Below are positions 35,137 to 42,634 of a stretch of 64,000 bases of DNA, piece after piece (within the stretch, counting starts at the first letter, position 1; the number at the start of each line of letters is the position of its first letter). Origin of the DNA: Bog-375 sp049698695 (lineage in GTDB: Bacteria > Acidobacteriota > Terriglobia > Bryobacterales > Bryobacteraceae); NCBI GenBank assembly GCA_049698695.1, contig JBAVYH010000206.1, positions 1 to 64,000 on the forward strand. Reading direction: 5' to 3'. The position numbers and the translations under genes are program-made. The notes beneath the pieces are model-generated. The model saw only the letters and a list, made by a program, of their open reading frames with translations, did not search any database and was not told the DNA's origin.

Positions 35137-35625
35137 TCACCACATGTCCCGCAAGCGGGGTCGCTTGGCACCTTTTTGCAGGTTCGTTTTCTTCTCGACC
35201 ACACGAAGATTATCGGTCGTATGGCTACCGCCTTTTGAAAACGGCCATACGTGGTCGATGTGATGCTTTTGCGGGTCGTATTTTTCGCCCTTCAGATCCC
35301 TTTCGATGACGGCCCGTCTTGTCGCTTTCGGGATAACTCTGGATCGCTTCTTAGCTTGCCATTTTCCAAAAAAGATCATCGCCACGAACCCGGCTATGAT
35401 TGGCTCCTGCGAAGGCAATAGATACGTTCGCAGACGCACCAAGATAAACACGACCATGACCGAGCAGAAAACAATGATGGCTTTCAGTAGATTTCGCAGG
35501 AAGAGCCGTGCGCCTTCCCTTGCAAGGCGAAGTGCTCTGAGCCAATAAAGGCAAACAGCCGCCCCGACAATGAATATTACCCAGTCGGCGTTCGGAAGCC
35601 CTGTGATGCGAAACGGCGGTTGCAT
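35137..35625 (-). CDS. Membrane-anchored HNH endonuclease-like protein
   Basis: A 162-residue protein. Two membrane helices come first (WVIFIVGAAVCLYWL and LLKAIIVFCSVMVVFILV), with a third hydrophobic segment (PIIAGFVAMIFFG). The C-terminal 65 residues form an HNH nuclease domain: IPKATRRAVIERD, KHHIDHVWPFSKGG (His-x-Asp-His core) and TDNLRVVEKKTNLQKGAK (Asn and Lys/Asn positions). The cysteine zinc knuckles found in many HNH proteins are absent. A membrane-tethered HNH domain is unusual; such nucleases occur in phages, restriction and defence systems. A GTG nine bases earlier is an alternative start. Confidence 0.7.
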   Translation of the reverse strand: MQPPFRITGLPNADWVIFIVGAAVCLYWLRALRLAREGARLFLRNLLKAIIVFCSVMVVFILVRLRTYLLPSQEPIIAGFVAMIFFGKWQAKKRSRVIPKATRRAVIERDLKGEKYDPQKHHIDHVWPFSKGGSHTTDNLRVVEKKTNLQKGAKRPRLRDMW

Positions 35626-35649
35626 CAGCGCCACCAGGGGAGCCGGAAA

Positions 35650-35790
35650 CTACTTGGCTTTCCGGGTGTATGCCTTGACCTTTGTTCCGCTCTTCTTTGT
35701 GTGCTTGGAAACCGCCTGTTTCTTGGGGGTCTTTTTCGTGGCGTTGCCAAGAGCGAAGGCACCGATGAGCGGTAGTAGTGGAATTGGCAT
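35650..35790 (-). CDS. Very small basic protein with N-terminal hydrophobic segment
   Basis: A 46-residue frame: a hydrophobic N-terminus (MPIPLLPLIGAFALGN) followed by a very basic Lys-rich tail (KKTPKKQAVSKHTKKSGTK). The arrangement suggests a small membrane- or DNA-interacting protein like those of mobile elements. No ribosome site is obvious, so the call rests on composition and on its fit between the two flanking leftward genes (13 and 24 bases away). Confidence 0.4.
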   Translation of the reverse strand: MPIPLLPLIGAFALGNATKKTPKKQAVSKHTKKSGTKVKAYTRKAK

Positions 35791-35802
35791 ACTGGGTGAA
35801 TT

Positions 35803-36078
35803 CTAGTATTTCTGGCTGGCTTCGTCAATGCTCTCTTTGAGCGCCAGTCTATCGAGAATCCGACAGCCAAATTGATACGCTACAAGCCGCCGTCGCTGGA
35901 GATGCTGCGTTTTCTGGGCGGGTGCCAAACGAAATGAGCGGCGCTGTGAGCTTTCTGGAGCCATGCTGGAAGGGACTGGCGTGGTGATGACGATGATTAC
36001 AGTGGCTACGGTGATTACGTCTGCGAAGCGATTCTGCGGCTGAGACGAAAATGGCAGGGCCGCTACCGACCCTGCCAT
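35803..36078 (-). CDS. Small hypothetical protein next to tRNA-Phe
   Basis: A 91-residue frame with one probable membrane helix (ADVITVATVIIVITTPV) and a basic C-terminal half (RRSFRLAPAQKTQHLQRRR). No family recognised. The ATG is preferred; a TTG start would add 13 residues. It is the first of three leftward island genes close to the tRNA. Confidence 0.4.
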   Translation of the reverse strand: MAGSVAALPFSSQPQNRFADVITVATVIIVITTPVPSSMAPESSQRRSFRLAPAQKTQHLQRRRLVAYQFGCRILDRLALKESIDEASQKY

Positions 36079-36192
36079 AAAACTGCCCCAAAACACACCC
36101 TCACTCCACGGAGGCAAATCCGACGAGCCAAAAGTTTTGGAATGAATTGGAATGAAACTGCGTTTTGGAAGGTCCGTAAGTGCTTGAAAACA

Positions 36193-36268
36193 TGGTGGCC
36201 AGGGACGGAATCGAACCGCCGACGCCAGCCTTTTCAGGGCTGCGCTCTACCGACTGAGCTACCTGGCC
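36193..36268 (-). tRNA. tRNA-Phe (anticodon GAA)
   Basis: A complete 76-nt cloverleaf. The acceptor stem is GGCCAGG/CCTGGCC, the D arm GCTC/GAGC, the anticodon stem CAGCC/GGCTG with loop CTGAAAA giving anticodon GAA, and the T arm has loop TTCGATT. The 3' CCA is encoded. It lies between the low-G+C island (on its 3' side) and the ECF-sigma/type II secretion operon, transcribed away from the latter. Confidence 0.97.
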
Positions 36269-36426
36269 ATGAGGAATTCCAGTGTAGCAACCGCGATGCC
36301 GCTCCTGCAACGCGCGGTCTCGTCTCGGGTCGCGGCTCTTGCGCCGGGCACAATCCCGGTACACTCAAGAAGTAGGGTGTCCGACTTTTGTCGGGCTGTG
36401 CGCGTCTACACACCAGGAGCCAAGGC

Positions 36427-36993
36427 TTGATCTTTCGGGCGGTCGAGGATGGCGATCTGATTCGCCAGGCTGCCCGGGGCAACGTGGAGGCGTTCAACCT
36501 CCTTGTGTCCCGGTGGGAGAAGCGTGTCTACAATTATCTCCTGCGGCTGACCGCCAATCGTGAAGACGCTTTGGATTTGACGCAGGACGTGTTTCTGAAG
36601 GCGTACCAGAATCTTCGCAAGCTGGATGACGGGGCGCGATTCGCGCCGTGGCTGTATCGCATCGCCCATAACGAGGCCTATTCCATGTTTCGCAAGCGAA
36701 GGCCGGAGAGCGATGTGGCGGATTTGCCGCCGGCGGCGACGGAGACCGGAATCGTGGTGGGGGGCAACTCGGTTTTTCCCATCGAATTGAGCCTGGCGGT
36801 GGCCAGCGCGCTGGAGCGGCTCTCGCCGGAACAGCGCGAGGCCGTGGCGCTGAAGATCTACCAGGGGTTCAAATTCGAGGAAATGGCCGAGATTCTCTCC
36901 TGCCCGGTTTCCACCGTCAAAAGCCGCCTGTATACGGCGCTGGAACTGCTGAAGGTCGAGTTGGCTCCGATTGAGGCACGAGGTGTGTCATGA
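36427..36993 (+). CDS. ECF RNA polymerase sigma factor heading the type II secretion operon
   Basis: A 188-residue ECF sigma factor. Region 2 is RWEKRVYNYLLRLTANREDALDLTQDVFLKAYQNLRKL with WLYRIAHNEAYSMFRKRR; region 4 is LERLSPEQREAVALKIYQGFKFEEMAEILSCPVSTVKSRLYTALELLK. The TTG used lies seven bases after AGGAG; no ATG precedes region 2. The stop overlaps the ATG of a zinc-finger anti-sigma gene. That gene in turn overlaps a chain of coupled genes leading into gspE, so this sigma factor is placed to control secretion. Confidence 0.88.
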   Translation: MIFRAVEDGDLIRQAARGNVEAFNLLVSRWEKRVYNYLLRLTANREDALDLTQDVFLKAYQNLRKLDDGARFAPWLYRIAHNEAYSMFRKRRPESDVADLPPAATETGIVVGGNSVFPIELSLAVASALERLSPEQREAVALKIYQGFKFEEMAEILSCPVSTVKSRLYTALELLKVELAPIEARGVS

Positions 36994-37598
36994 GTTGCTC
37001 GCCATTCGATTTGAAGGATTACTTTTTCGAGGAGCTGGACGGCGCGGAGCGCAAACAAGTGGAAGCGCACGTCACCGGCTGCCACGCCTGCCGGGAGGAA
37101 CTGAAGCGGCTGCGGCTGACCGGAACCACGCTCCTGAGCCTGCGGGAGGAAGAGATTCCGCGGCGGATCGCTTTTGTTTCCGACCAGATCTTTGAGCCCT
37201 CGCCCTGGCGGCGCTGGTGGAACGGGTTCTGGAACACGCCGGCACGGCTGGGCTTCGGCTCGGCGGCGCTGCTATCGGCGGCGCTGGTGGTGTTCGCACT
37301 GACCAGGCCGGCGCCGGTGTTGTACCGGCCGGTGCTATTGGGTCAAGTGCCGGTGGCGCAGACGGCGCAGGCGGCGCAGACGGTTCCCGACGCAGCCATT
37401 CAGGCGCGCATCGATCAGGCGGCCGACCGCGCGGTAGCGGCGCGCACCAAGGAGCTTGTCGCCGAGGTGACCGCCGAGCGGCAGAAACTGCTGCTGGTGG
37501 CGGCCGAGTTGGATTTTGCCGACAGGCGCGAACACGCCCGGCTGATGACGGCGGAAGAATACGGTCCGCCGCGGCAGCCGGCCGGGGAGGCGAAATGA
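36990..37598 (+). CDS. Anti-sigma factor (zinc-finger, single-pass)
   Basis: A 202-residue protein. The cytoplasmic zinc-finger domain (residues 1-40) has H-x3-C-x2-C (HVTGCHAC). One membrane helix lies near residue 85-103 (GFGSAALLSAALVVFALT). The external part is Ala/Gln-rich with a coiled coil (IDQAADRAVAARTKELVAEVTAERQKLL). It overlaps the sigma gene and the next gene by four bases each, so it should be the cognate regulator. What it senses is unknown. Confidence 0.87.
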   Translation: MSCSPFDLKDYFFEELDGAERKQVEAHVTGCHACREELKRLRLTGTTLLSLREEEIPRRIAFVSDQIFEPSPWRRWWNGFWNTPARLGFGSAALLSAALVVFALTRPAPVLYRPVLLGQVPVAQTAQAAQTVPDAAIQARIDQAADRAVAARTKELVAEVTAERQKLLLVAAELDFADRREHARLMTAEEYGPPRQPAGEAK

Positions 37599-38155
37599 AA
37601 CTCGTCCTTGCCATACTGCTGGCGATGGTCCCGATTTCAGCACAGGTGGCGCGGCCGGTTTCGACCGCCCGTGTGAGCGCCACCGTGCAAACTGCTCCGG
37701 CGCGCGTTTCGCTGGTCTCGCTGGCGACGCTCGCTCGCGGCTTCGACCGCGATCTGCGGATGTTCGCGGTGACCGATCCGATCGACGTGCTGGGCAACAC
37801 GCGCGGCATTTACCTGGATGGTTACGGCGCCGTGTTCACCACCGAGTTGAGCCCCATCCTGACGCCCCAGTTGAGCCCGTTCCGGCCCAACATCAGCGAA
37901 CAGGAGAAGACGCAAGTCAGGCAGCGCAAGCTGGCCCGCCTTCCGGCCGTGGAGCGGCTGATGAACGCCATGCTGCAAACCGCCGCCAAGGAGCTGGTCG
38001 CGGTGCCGGACGATCAGCAGATCGTGGTGGCGGTGAAGTTCCTCTATTTGCCTTACGAAGACACCACCGGGCTGCCCGGCCAGATGGTGATGCAAGCGGC
38101 GCGGCGCACGATTTTGAGCGGGGCGCCGATTGAAGCCACGGTGAGCAACCAGTGA
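37595..38155 (+). CDS. Unknown secreted protein between anti-sigma factor and GspE
   Basis: A 186-residue protein with a signal peptide (MKLVLAILLAMVPISAQ). The mature part shows no recognised family; it contains GIYLDGYGAVFTTEL and a helix KLARLPAVERLMNAMLQTAAKEL. It is translationally coupled on both sides (ATGA upstream, GTGA into gspE), so its amount is tied to the sigma regulator and the secretion ATPase. A periplasmic role in signalling or secretin assembly is a guess from position only. Confidence 0.7.
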   Translation: MKLVLAILLAMVPISAQVARPVSTARVSATVQTAPARVSLVSLATLARGFDRDLRMFAVTDPIDVLGNTRGIYLDGYGAVFTTELSPILTPQLSPFRPNISEQEKTQVRQRKLARLPAVERLMNAMLQTAAKELVAVPDDQQIVVAVKFLYLPYEDTTGLPGQMVMQAARRTILSGAPIEATVSNQ

Positions 38156-39852
38156 CGCCCGAGCACCTCGCACCGCAGCCCCTCAGCGCAGCGCCCCCGA
38201 TGGGCGTGCTGCGCTTTCAGCGGCTGGGCGAGATGCTGATTGAGCGCGGGAAGATCGAAGCCGAAGACCTGGAGCGCGCGCTCGAACTGCAGCGCGAGCG
38301 CGGCGACAAGCTGGGCAAGATCCTGGTGGACATGGGGCTGGTGGCGCAGCGCGACGTGCTGGCTGCGTTGAGCGAGCAGTTGGGCGTGCCGCTGATCGCG
38401 ATTGACGGGCCGCCGGCTTCGGCGCCGGAAATCGAGGGGCTGTCGCACCGTTTCCTGCGGCAAGCGCGGGTTTTTCCGGCGGCACTGAACGGCTCGGTGC
38501 TGACGCTCGCCATGGCCGACCCGATGGACTTCGAAAGCGCGGCCGCGGTCCGCGCGTTTTCCGGCCTGGAGATTCAGACGGCGCTGGCGTCGGAGCAGGA
38601 AATCGTCGACGCGGTGGACAAGCATTACGCCGACGGCGAGCGCCAGGTGCTGACCGGCGTGGAGGACGAAGAGGCGCTGGCCGATCTGGAACACCTGCGC
38701 GATATGGCCAGCGAGGCGCCGGTGATCCGGCTGGTGAACGCCATGATCGCGGACGCGCTGGAGAAACGAGCGAGCGACATCCACATCGAACCGTTCGAGA
38801 AGGAATTTCGCGTGCGCTTCCGCGTGGACGGCGTGTTGTTCAACCAGGAAACGCCGCCGCGCGAGTTGAAGGCGGCTATCATTTCCCGCCTGAAACTGAT
38901 GGCCAAGCTGAACATCGCGGAGCGGCGGCTGCCGCAGGACGGCCGCATCAAGATCAAGATTCTGGGGCGCGAGGTGGACCTGCGCGTTTCCACGCTGCCG
39001 ACGTTGTATGGCGAAAGCGTGGTGATGCGCCTGCTGGACCGCTCGGCGGGCGATTTTTTCGACCTGCGCCGGCTGGGCTTCGACGACCGCATGCTGCAGC
39101 AGATGGAACACTTCACCGGGCTGCCGCACGGCATTTTCCTGGTGACCGGGCCGACCGGCAGCGGGAAATCGACCACGCTTTATTCGGCGCTGAAGCGCAT
39201 CAACCTTCCGGACAAGAAGATCATCACCATCGAAGACCCGGTGGAATACCAGATGGACGGCATCAACCAGATCCACGTCAATCCGCAGATCGGGCTGACG
39301 TTCGCCGCCGGGCTGCGGCACATTGTGCGGCAGGACCCGGACGTGATCATGGTGGGCGAAATTCGCGACCGCGAGACCGCCGACATTGCCATCCGCGCCG
39401 CGCTCACCGGCCACCTGGTGTTCTCCACGCTGCACACCAACGACGCTCCCAGCGCCATCACCCGCCTCACCGATATGGGGGTGGAGAACTACCTGCTGAC
39501 CTCGTCGCTGGTGGCGGTGCTGGCGCAGCGGCTGGTGCGCGTCATCTGCAAGGATTGCAAGCGGCCGGCGGGAGAAGCGGTGGCGCCGGATGGCACGCGC
39601 GTGAGGAGCTACCGCGGAGCGGGCTGCTCGGCCTGCAACGGCACGGGCTACATTTCGCGCATGGGTATCTTCGAGATGATGCAGCTCAGCGACGAGATTC
39701 GCGGATTGATCATGGAAAACGCCGACGCTTCGGTGCTGACGGAGGCGGCGCGGCGCGGCGGAATGCGAAACCTGCGCGAGGACGGCTGGCAAAAGGTGCG
39801 CGACGGCGTCACTACGGTGGAGGAAGTGATGCGCGTCACGCAGGAGCTCTAG
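38152..39852 (+). CDS. gspE: Type II secretion ATPase GspE
   Basis: A 566-residue secretion ATPase. The N-terminal MshEN/GspE domain (LGEMLIERGKIEAEDLERALELQ) comes first. Then come SDIHIEPFE, Walker A GPTGSGKSTTLYSAL, the Asp box ITIEDPVEYQ, Walker B GEIRDRETADIAIRAALTGHLVFSTLHTN with the His box. A tetracysteine zinc module follows (CKDC and CSACNGTGY). It drives pseudopilus assembly from the cytoplasmic face of the inner membrane. The GTG start overlaps the TGA of the preceding gene. Confidence 0.96.
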   Translation: MTPEHLAPQPLSAAPPMGVLRFQRLGEMLIERGKIEAEDLERALELQRERGDKLGKILVDMGLVAQRDVLAALSEQLGVPLIAIDGPPASAPEIEGLSHRFLRQARVFPAALNGSVLTLAMADPMDFESAAAVRAFSGLEIQTALASEQEIVDAVDKHYADGERQVLTGVEDEEALADLEHLRDMASEAPVIRLVNAMIADALEKRASDIHIEPFEKEFRVRFRVDGVLFNQETPPRELKAAIISRLKLMAKLNIAERRLPQDGRIKIKILGREVDLRVSTLPTLYGESVVMRLLDRSAGDFFDLRRLGFDDRMLQQMEHFTGLPHGIFLVTGPTGSGKSTTLYSALKRINLPDKKIITIEDPVEYQMDGINQIHVNPQIGLTFAAGLRHIVRQDPDVIMVGEIRDRETADIAIRAALTGHLVFSTLHTNDAPSAITRLTDMGVENYLLTSSLVAVLAQRLVRVICKDCKRPAGEAVAPDGTRVRSYRGAGCSACNGTGYISRMGIFEMMQLSDEIRGLIMENADASVLTEAARRGGMRNLREDGWQKVRDGVTTVEEVMRVTQEL

Positions 39853-39870
39853 TGCGGATGCCGACTGAGA

Positions 39871-39961
39871 GGTGGGACAGACGATCGATCTTTGTCGTCT
39901 GTCAAGGTTGCGGGCTTTGGCGAACGATGACAGACCACGAAAGGCGATGGTCCGTCCTACC
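39871..39961. repeat. MITE-like imperfect inverted repeat between gspE and gspF
   Basis: The left arm GTGGGACAGACGATCGATCT and following TTTGTCGTCTGTCA pair with the right arm TGACAGACCACGAAAGGCGA and TGGTCCGTCCTACC. The arms are about 35 bases with several mismatches and a loop of about 24 bases. No coding capacity is seen. It is the only sizeable spacer in an otherwise overlapping operon, so it looks like an insertion and would form a strong RNA hairpin upstream of gspF. Confidence 0.7.
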
Positions 39962-39973
39962 GGAAGCGAGCTG

Positions 39974-41188
39974 ATGGCGGCGACGTTCTTTTTCCGCGCG
40001 GTGGCATCGGATGGGAAGATCCGCACTGGAAGCCTGTCCGGCAACGACGAGAAGACGATCGCCCGCGAGCTGCGCAAACAGGGGCTGACGCCGGTTTATG
40101 TGGGCGCGACGCCCAAGAGCGCTTCGGTCGAAATCAAGCTGCCGAGTTTCGGCGGCCACAGGCGCAGCGACGTGCTCTTCTTCACCCAGGAGCTTTCCAC
40201 GCTGCTCAACGCGGGCGTGCCGCTCGACCGGGCGCTTTCGATCACCGCCGAGCTGACCGAGCGGCCGCAGTTCCGCTTCATCGTGCTCGACGTGCTGCGT
40301 GTGCTGAAGGGCGGCCGTACGCTGGCCGACAGCCTGGCCACGCACGGCGAATATTTCTCCGATCTCTACATCAACATGGTGCGGGCGGGCGAAGCCTCGG
40401 GCGCCCTGGCCATCATCTTCTCCCGGCTGGCCGAGTTCGAACGCTCGCGCGACGATCTGCGCAACTTCATCGTCTCGGCGATGATCTATCCGGCGCTGCT
40501 GGCGGCGGTGGGCGCGGCTTCGGTGATCATCCTGCTCACCTTCGTGGTGCCGCGCTTCGCCATCATCTTCCAGGACGGGCATATGAAGATGCCCACGCCG
40601 ACGCGCATCATGCTGGAAGTGAGCGACGTGGTCAAGACCTACGGCTGGTTCGCGCTGGCCGGCCTGGTGGCGGCCGTGATTATCTGGCGGGTCTACACGC
40701 GCACCGTGGCGGGCCGCTTGTGGTGGGACGGCGCGCGGCTGAAACTGCCGCTGCTGGGCGTGGCGCTGCTGAAGGCGGAGACGGCGCGGTTTGCGCGCGC
40801 CATGGCGACGCTGCTCGAAAACTCGGTTCCGCTGGTGCAGTCGATCGGGATCGGAGCGGCCACCCTGAACAACCGGATGATCGCCAATTCGCTGGCCGGG
40901 GTGGCCAATGGAGTGAAGCGCGGCGAGGGCATCGCGGTACCCACGCGCAAGGCGGGCGTCTTTCCGCCACTGGCCGCGCATCTGCTCACGGTGGGCGAGG
41001 AGACCGGGCGGCTGGACCAGATGTTTGCCCGCATGGCCGATATTTACGAAAATGAGACTCGGGCGGCCATCAGACGCTTCACCAGCATTTTCGAGCCAGT
41101 GGTGATTCTGGTGATGGGCGTGGTGGTCGGAGCTTTAATTCTGAGTATGCTGCTCGCGATTACGAGCATCAACGACGTGCAGGTGTGA
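39974..41188 (+). CDS. gspF: Type II secretion inner-membrane platform protein GspF
   Basis: A 404-residue platform protein with two repeats of the GspF domain. Repeat one has FFTQELSTLLNAGVPLDRALSI and MVRAGEASGAL followed by helix LLAAVGAASVIILLTFVVP; repeat two has ARFARAMATLLENSVPLVQSI and LTVGEETGRLDQMFARMADIYE followed by the last helix. The N-terminal FFFRAVASDGKIRTG motif fixes the ATG. It anchors GspE and the pseudopilus base. The preceding palindromic element separates it from gspE. Confidence 0.94.
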   Translation: MAATFFFRAVASDGKIRTGSLSGNDEKTIARELRKQGLTPVYVGATPKSASVEIKLPSFGGHRRSDVLFFTQELSTLLNAGVPLDRALSITAELTERPQFRFIVLDVLRVLKGGRTLADSLATHGEYFSDLYINMVRAGEASGALAIIFSRLAEFERSRDDLRNFIVSAMIYPALLAAVGAASVIILLTFVVPRFAIIFQDGHMKMPTPTRIMLEVSDVVKTYGWFALAGLVAAVIIWRVYTRTVAGRLWWDGARLKLPLLGVALLKAETARFARAMATLLENSVPLVQSIGIGAATLNNRMIANSLAGVANGVKRGEGIAVPTRKAGVFPPLAAHLLTVGEETGRLDQMFARMADIYENETRAAIRRFTSIFEPVVILVMGVVVGALILSMLLAITSINDVQV

Positions 41189-41189
41189 A

Positions 41190-41633
41190 ATGAAACAGAC
41201 GGCAAAAAGGCGGGAGCGGGGCGAGGCCGGCGTCACCCTGATCGAAATGCTGGTAGTGGTGACGATTATCGGGCTGTTCGTGGCCCTGGTCGGCCCGCGG
41301 CTCTGGCAGAACGTGGACAAGGCGAAAATCACGGCGGCCCATGCGCAGATACAAGGTTTCATGGGCGCGCTGGGCACTTACAAACTGGATAATGGGAACT
41401 TTCCCACCACCGAGCAGGGCCTGGCGGCGCTGCGCGTGAAACCCGCGGACGCGACCCAATGGAACGGGCCGTATATGCCGCAGGAGATTCCGAAAGACCC
41501 GTGGGGCCACGATTGGGTGTACAAGTTCCCGGGCGACCACGGCGATGAGCCGGACATTATCAGCTACGGCGCCGATGGGCAGCCCGGCGGCGACGGAGTC
41601 AATGCCGATATCGTCAGTTGGAAAAGCCAGTAA
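41190..41633 (+). CDS. gspG: Major pseudopilin GspG
   Basis: A 147-residue pseudopilin. The class III prepilin signal is GEAG|VTLIEMLVVVTIIGLFVALV with Glu at +5 of the mature chain and a Leu/Val-rich helix. The GspG core is LGTYKLDNGNFPTTEQGLAAL, WNGPYMPQEIPKDPWGHDWVYKFPG and the calcium-loop region DIISYGADGQPGGDGVNADIVSW. It forms the pseudopilus shaft after cleavage by a prepilin peptidase, which is not encoded in this window. It starts one base after the gspF stop. Confidence 0.95.
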   Translation: MKQTAKRRERGEAGVTLIEMLVVVTIIGLFVALVGPRLWQNVDKAKITAAHAQIQGFMGALGTYKLDNGNFPTTEQGLAALRVKPADATQWNGPYMPQEIPKDPWGHDWVYKFPGDHGDEPDIISYGADGQPGGDGVNADIVSWKSQ

Positions 41634-42153
41634 GGACCAGGCATGCCCGGCGCGGCGAGGAACGCGCGCTGCTTGGCCGGAACGCGGCGTCACGCTGCTC
41701 GAGATGCTGGTGGTGATGGCCGTGGTCGGGATCGTGGTGGGCGTCTCCATCCCCTCGATTTCGGCCGGCCTGGATAGCGTGCGGCTGGCCTCCACCGGCG
41801 ACGCCATCGCCAGTTTCCTGAACGGGGCGGTGACGCACGCCGAGCGCAGCGAACAGCCGGTGGAAGTGGTGATCTCGCTCAAGGACGGAACCATCTCCGC
41901 GGACGGGGCAGACGGCTTCGCGCGGCGATTCCACGTCCCGCAAGGCATCACCATGGACAAGGTGCTGCCGGAGGAGAGCGGCGATTCCGAAGCGGGCGAC
42001 TCCAAAGCGCACGACCGCCAGGTGCTGATCGTCCCCGGCGGCACGGCGCCGGCGATTGGCGTGGAGTATTCCAACCTGCACGGCGGGCGGCGCAGGGTGG
42101 AATTGGACCCCATGACCGGCTTTCCGCGCGTGGAAAACGTCAATACAGAGTGA
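41602..42153 (+). CDS. gspH: Minor pseudopilin GspH
   Basis: A 183-residue minor pseudopilin with prepilin motif PERG|VTLLEMLVVMAVVGIVVGV (Glu+5 present). The GspH/FimT-like domain follows (LASTGDAIASFLNGAVTHAERSEQPVEVVISL). The pre-peptide is long because the nearest standard start (ATG) lies 32 bases inside gspG; that part includes a CATGCCCGG repeat-like stretch. Its stop overlaps the GTG of the chimeric second GspG gene. Confidence 0.87.
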   Translation: MPISSVGKASKDQACPARRGTRAAWPERGVTLLEMLVVMAVVGIVVGVSIPSISAGLDSVRLASTGDAIASFLNGAVTHAERSEQPVEVVISLKDGTISADGADGFARRFHVPQGITMDKVLPEESGDSEAGDSKAHDRQVLIVPGGTAPAIGVEYSNLHGGRRRVELDPMTGFPRVENVNTE

Positions 42154-42177
42154 GGCGTCAGCGCGGATTCACGCTGC
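42112..42177. repeat. 66-bp direct repeat flanking the chimeric pseudopilin, copy 1
   Basis: Covers the last 14 codons of gspH and the first codons of the next gene, ending in TTCACGCTGC. Copy 2 is 42569-42634, spanning the end of the chimeric gene and the start of gspI. The two differ at about five positions. The layout is what a tandem duplication would leave. Confidence 0.85.
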
Positions 42178-42572
42178 CAAAAGCAACAATTGCCGTCGAG
42201 GTGTTTACGGCAGTGGCGCTGCTTGCGCATATGATCGTCCGGTGGCCAAACGCCGAGCCTCCCAAGAAGGTGGCCGCGCACGCGCAGATCCAGGGTCTCA
42301 TGGGTGCGCTGGGCACTTACAAACTGGATAACGGCACCTATCCCACCACCGAGCAGGGTCTGGCCGCATTGCGCGCGAAGCCCGCAGACGCGCCGAAGTG
42401 GAACGGGCCTTATCTCCCTCAGGAAGTCCCAAAAGATCCGTGGGGCCACGATTGGGTTTACGAGTTCCCCGGCGATCACGGCAATGAACCGGACATTATC
42501 AGCTACGGCGCAGATGGCCGGCCCGGCGGCGACGGAATCAACGCCGATATCGTCAGTTGGGAGAAGCCATGA
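42150..42572 (+). CDS. Chimeric second GspG-like pseudopilin with altered N-terminus
   Basis: A 140-residue protein. The first ten residues (VRRQRGFTL) equal the start of GspI. A divergent hydrophobic segment (ATIAVEVFTAVALLAHMIV) follows, and from AAHAQIQG onward it is about 85 percent identical to GspG of the same operon. At the mature N-terminus FTLPK replaces FTLLE, so Lys stands in place of the near-invariant Glu+5 and Pro at +4. The GspG calcium-loop region is intact. It may be a specialised minor pseudopilin, a dominant-negative form, or non-functional; the open frame and conserved body argue against simple decay. Confidence 0.8.
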   Translation: MRRQRGFTLPKATIAVEVFTAVALLAHMIVRWPNAEPPKKVAAHAQIQGLMGALGTYKLDNGTYPTTEQGLAALRAKPADAPKWNGPYLPQEVPKDPWGHDWVYEFPGDHGNEPDIISYGADGRPGGDGINADIVSWEKP

Positions 42573-42634
42573 CCGGCTTTCCGTGCGTCGAGACCGTCAA
42601 TACAGAGTGAGGCGTCAGCGCGGATTCACGCTGC
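42569..42634. repeat. 66-bp direct repeat flanking the chimeric pseudopilin, copy 2
   Basis: A relic of the gspH end (reads MTGFPCVETVNTE then stop, overlapping the chimeric gene's TGA) followed by the true gspI start. It matches copy 1 at 42112-42177. Confidence 0.85.

Larger units (their letters stand above)
33000..36192. other. Lower-G+C island abutting the 3' end of tRNA-Phe
   Basis: Base composition drops sharply here compared with both flanks, genes are short and of unfamiliar families, and strands are mixed. The island stops exactly at the 3' end of a tRNA gene, a common integration site. No integrase, transposase or replication gene is visible. No second copy of the tRNA 3' end was found near the left border, so an intact integrative element is not shown. 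The left border is approximate. Confidence 0.5.

Noticed and set aside
33000..36192. Membrane-containing tailless phage (tectivirus or corticovirus-like) prophage
   Set aside because: Several small membrane proteins fit, but there is no capsid, packaging ATPase, replication protein or integrase.
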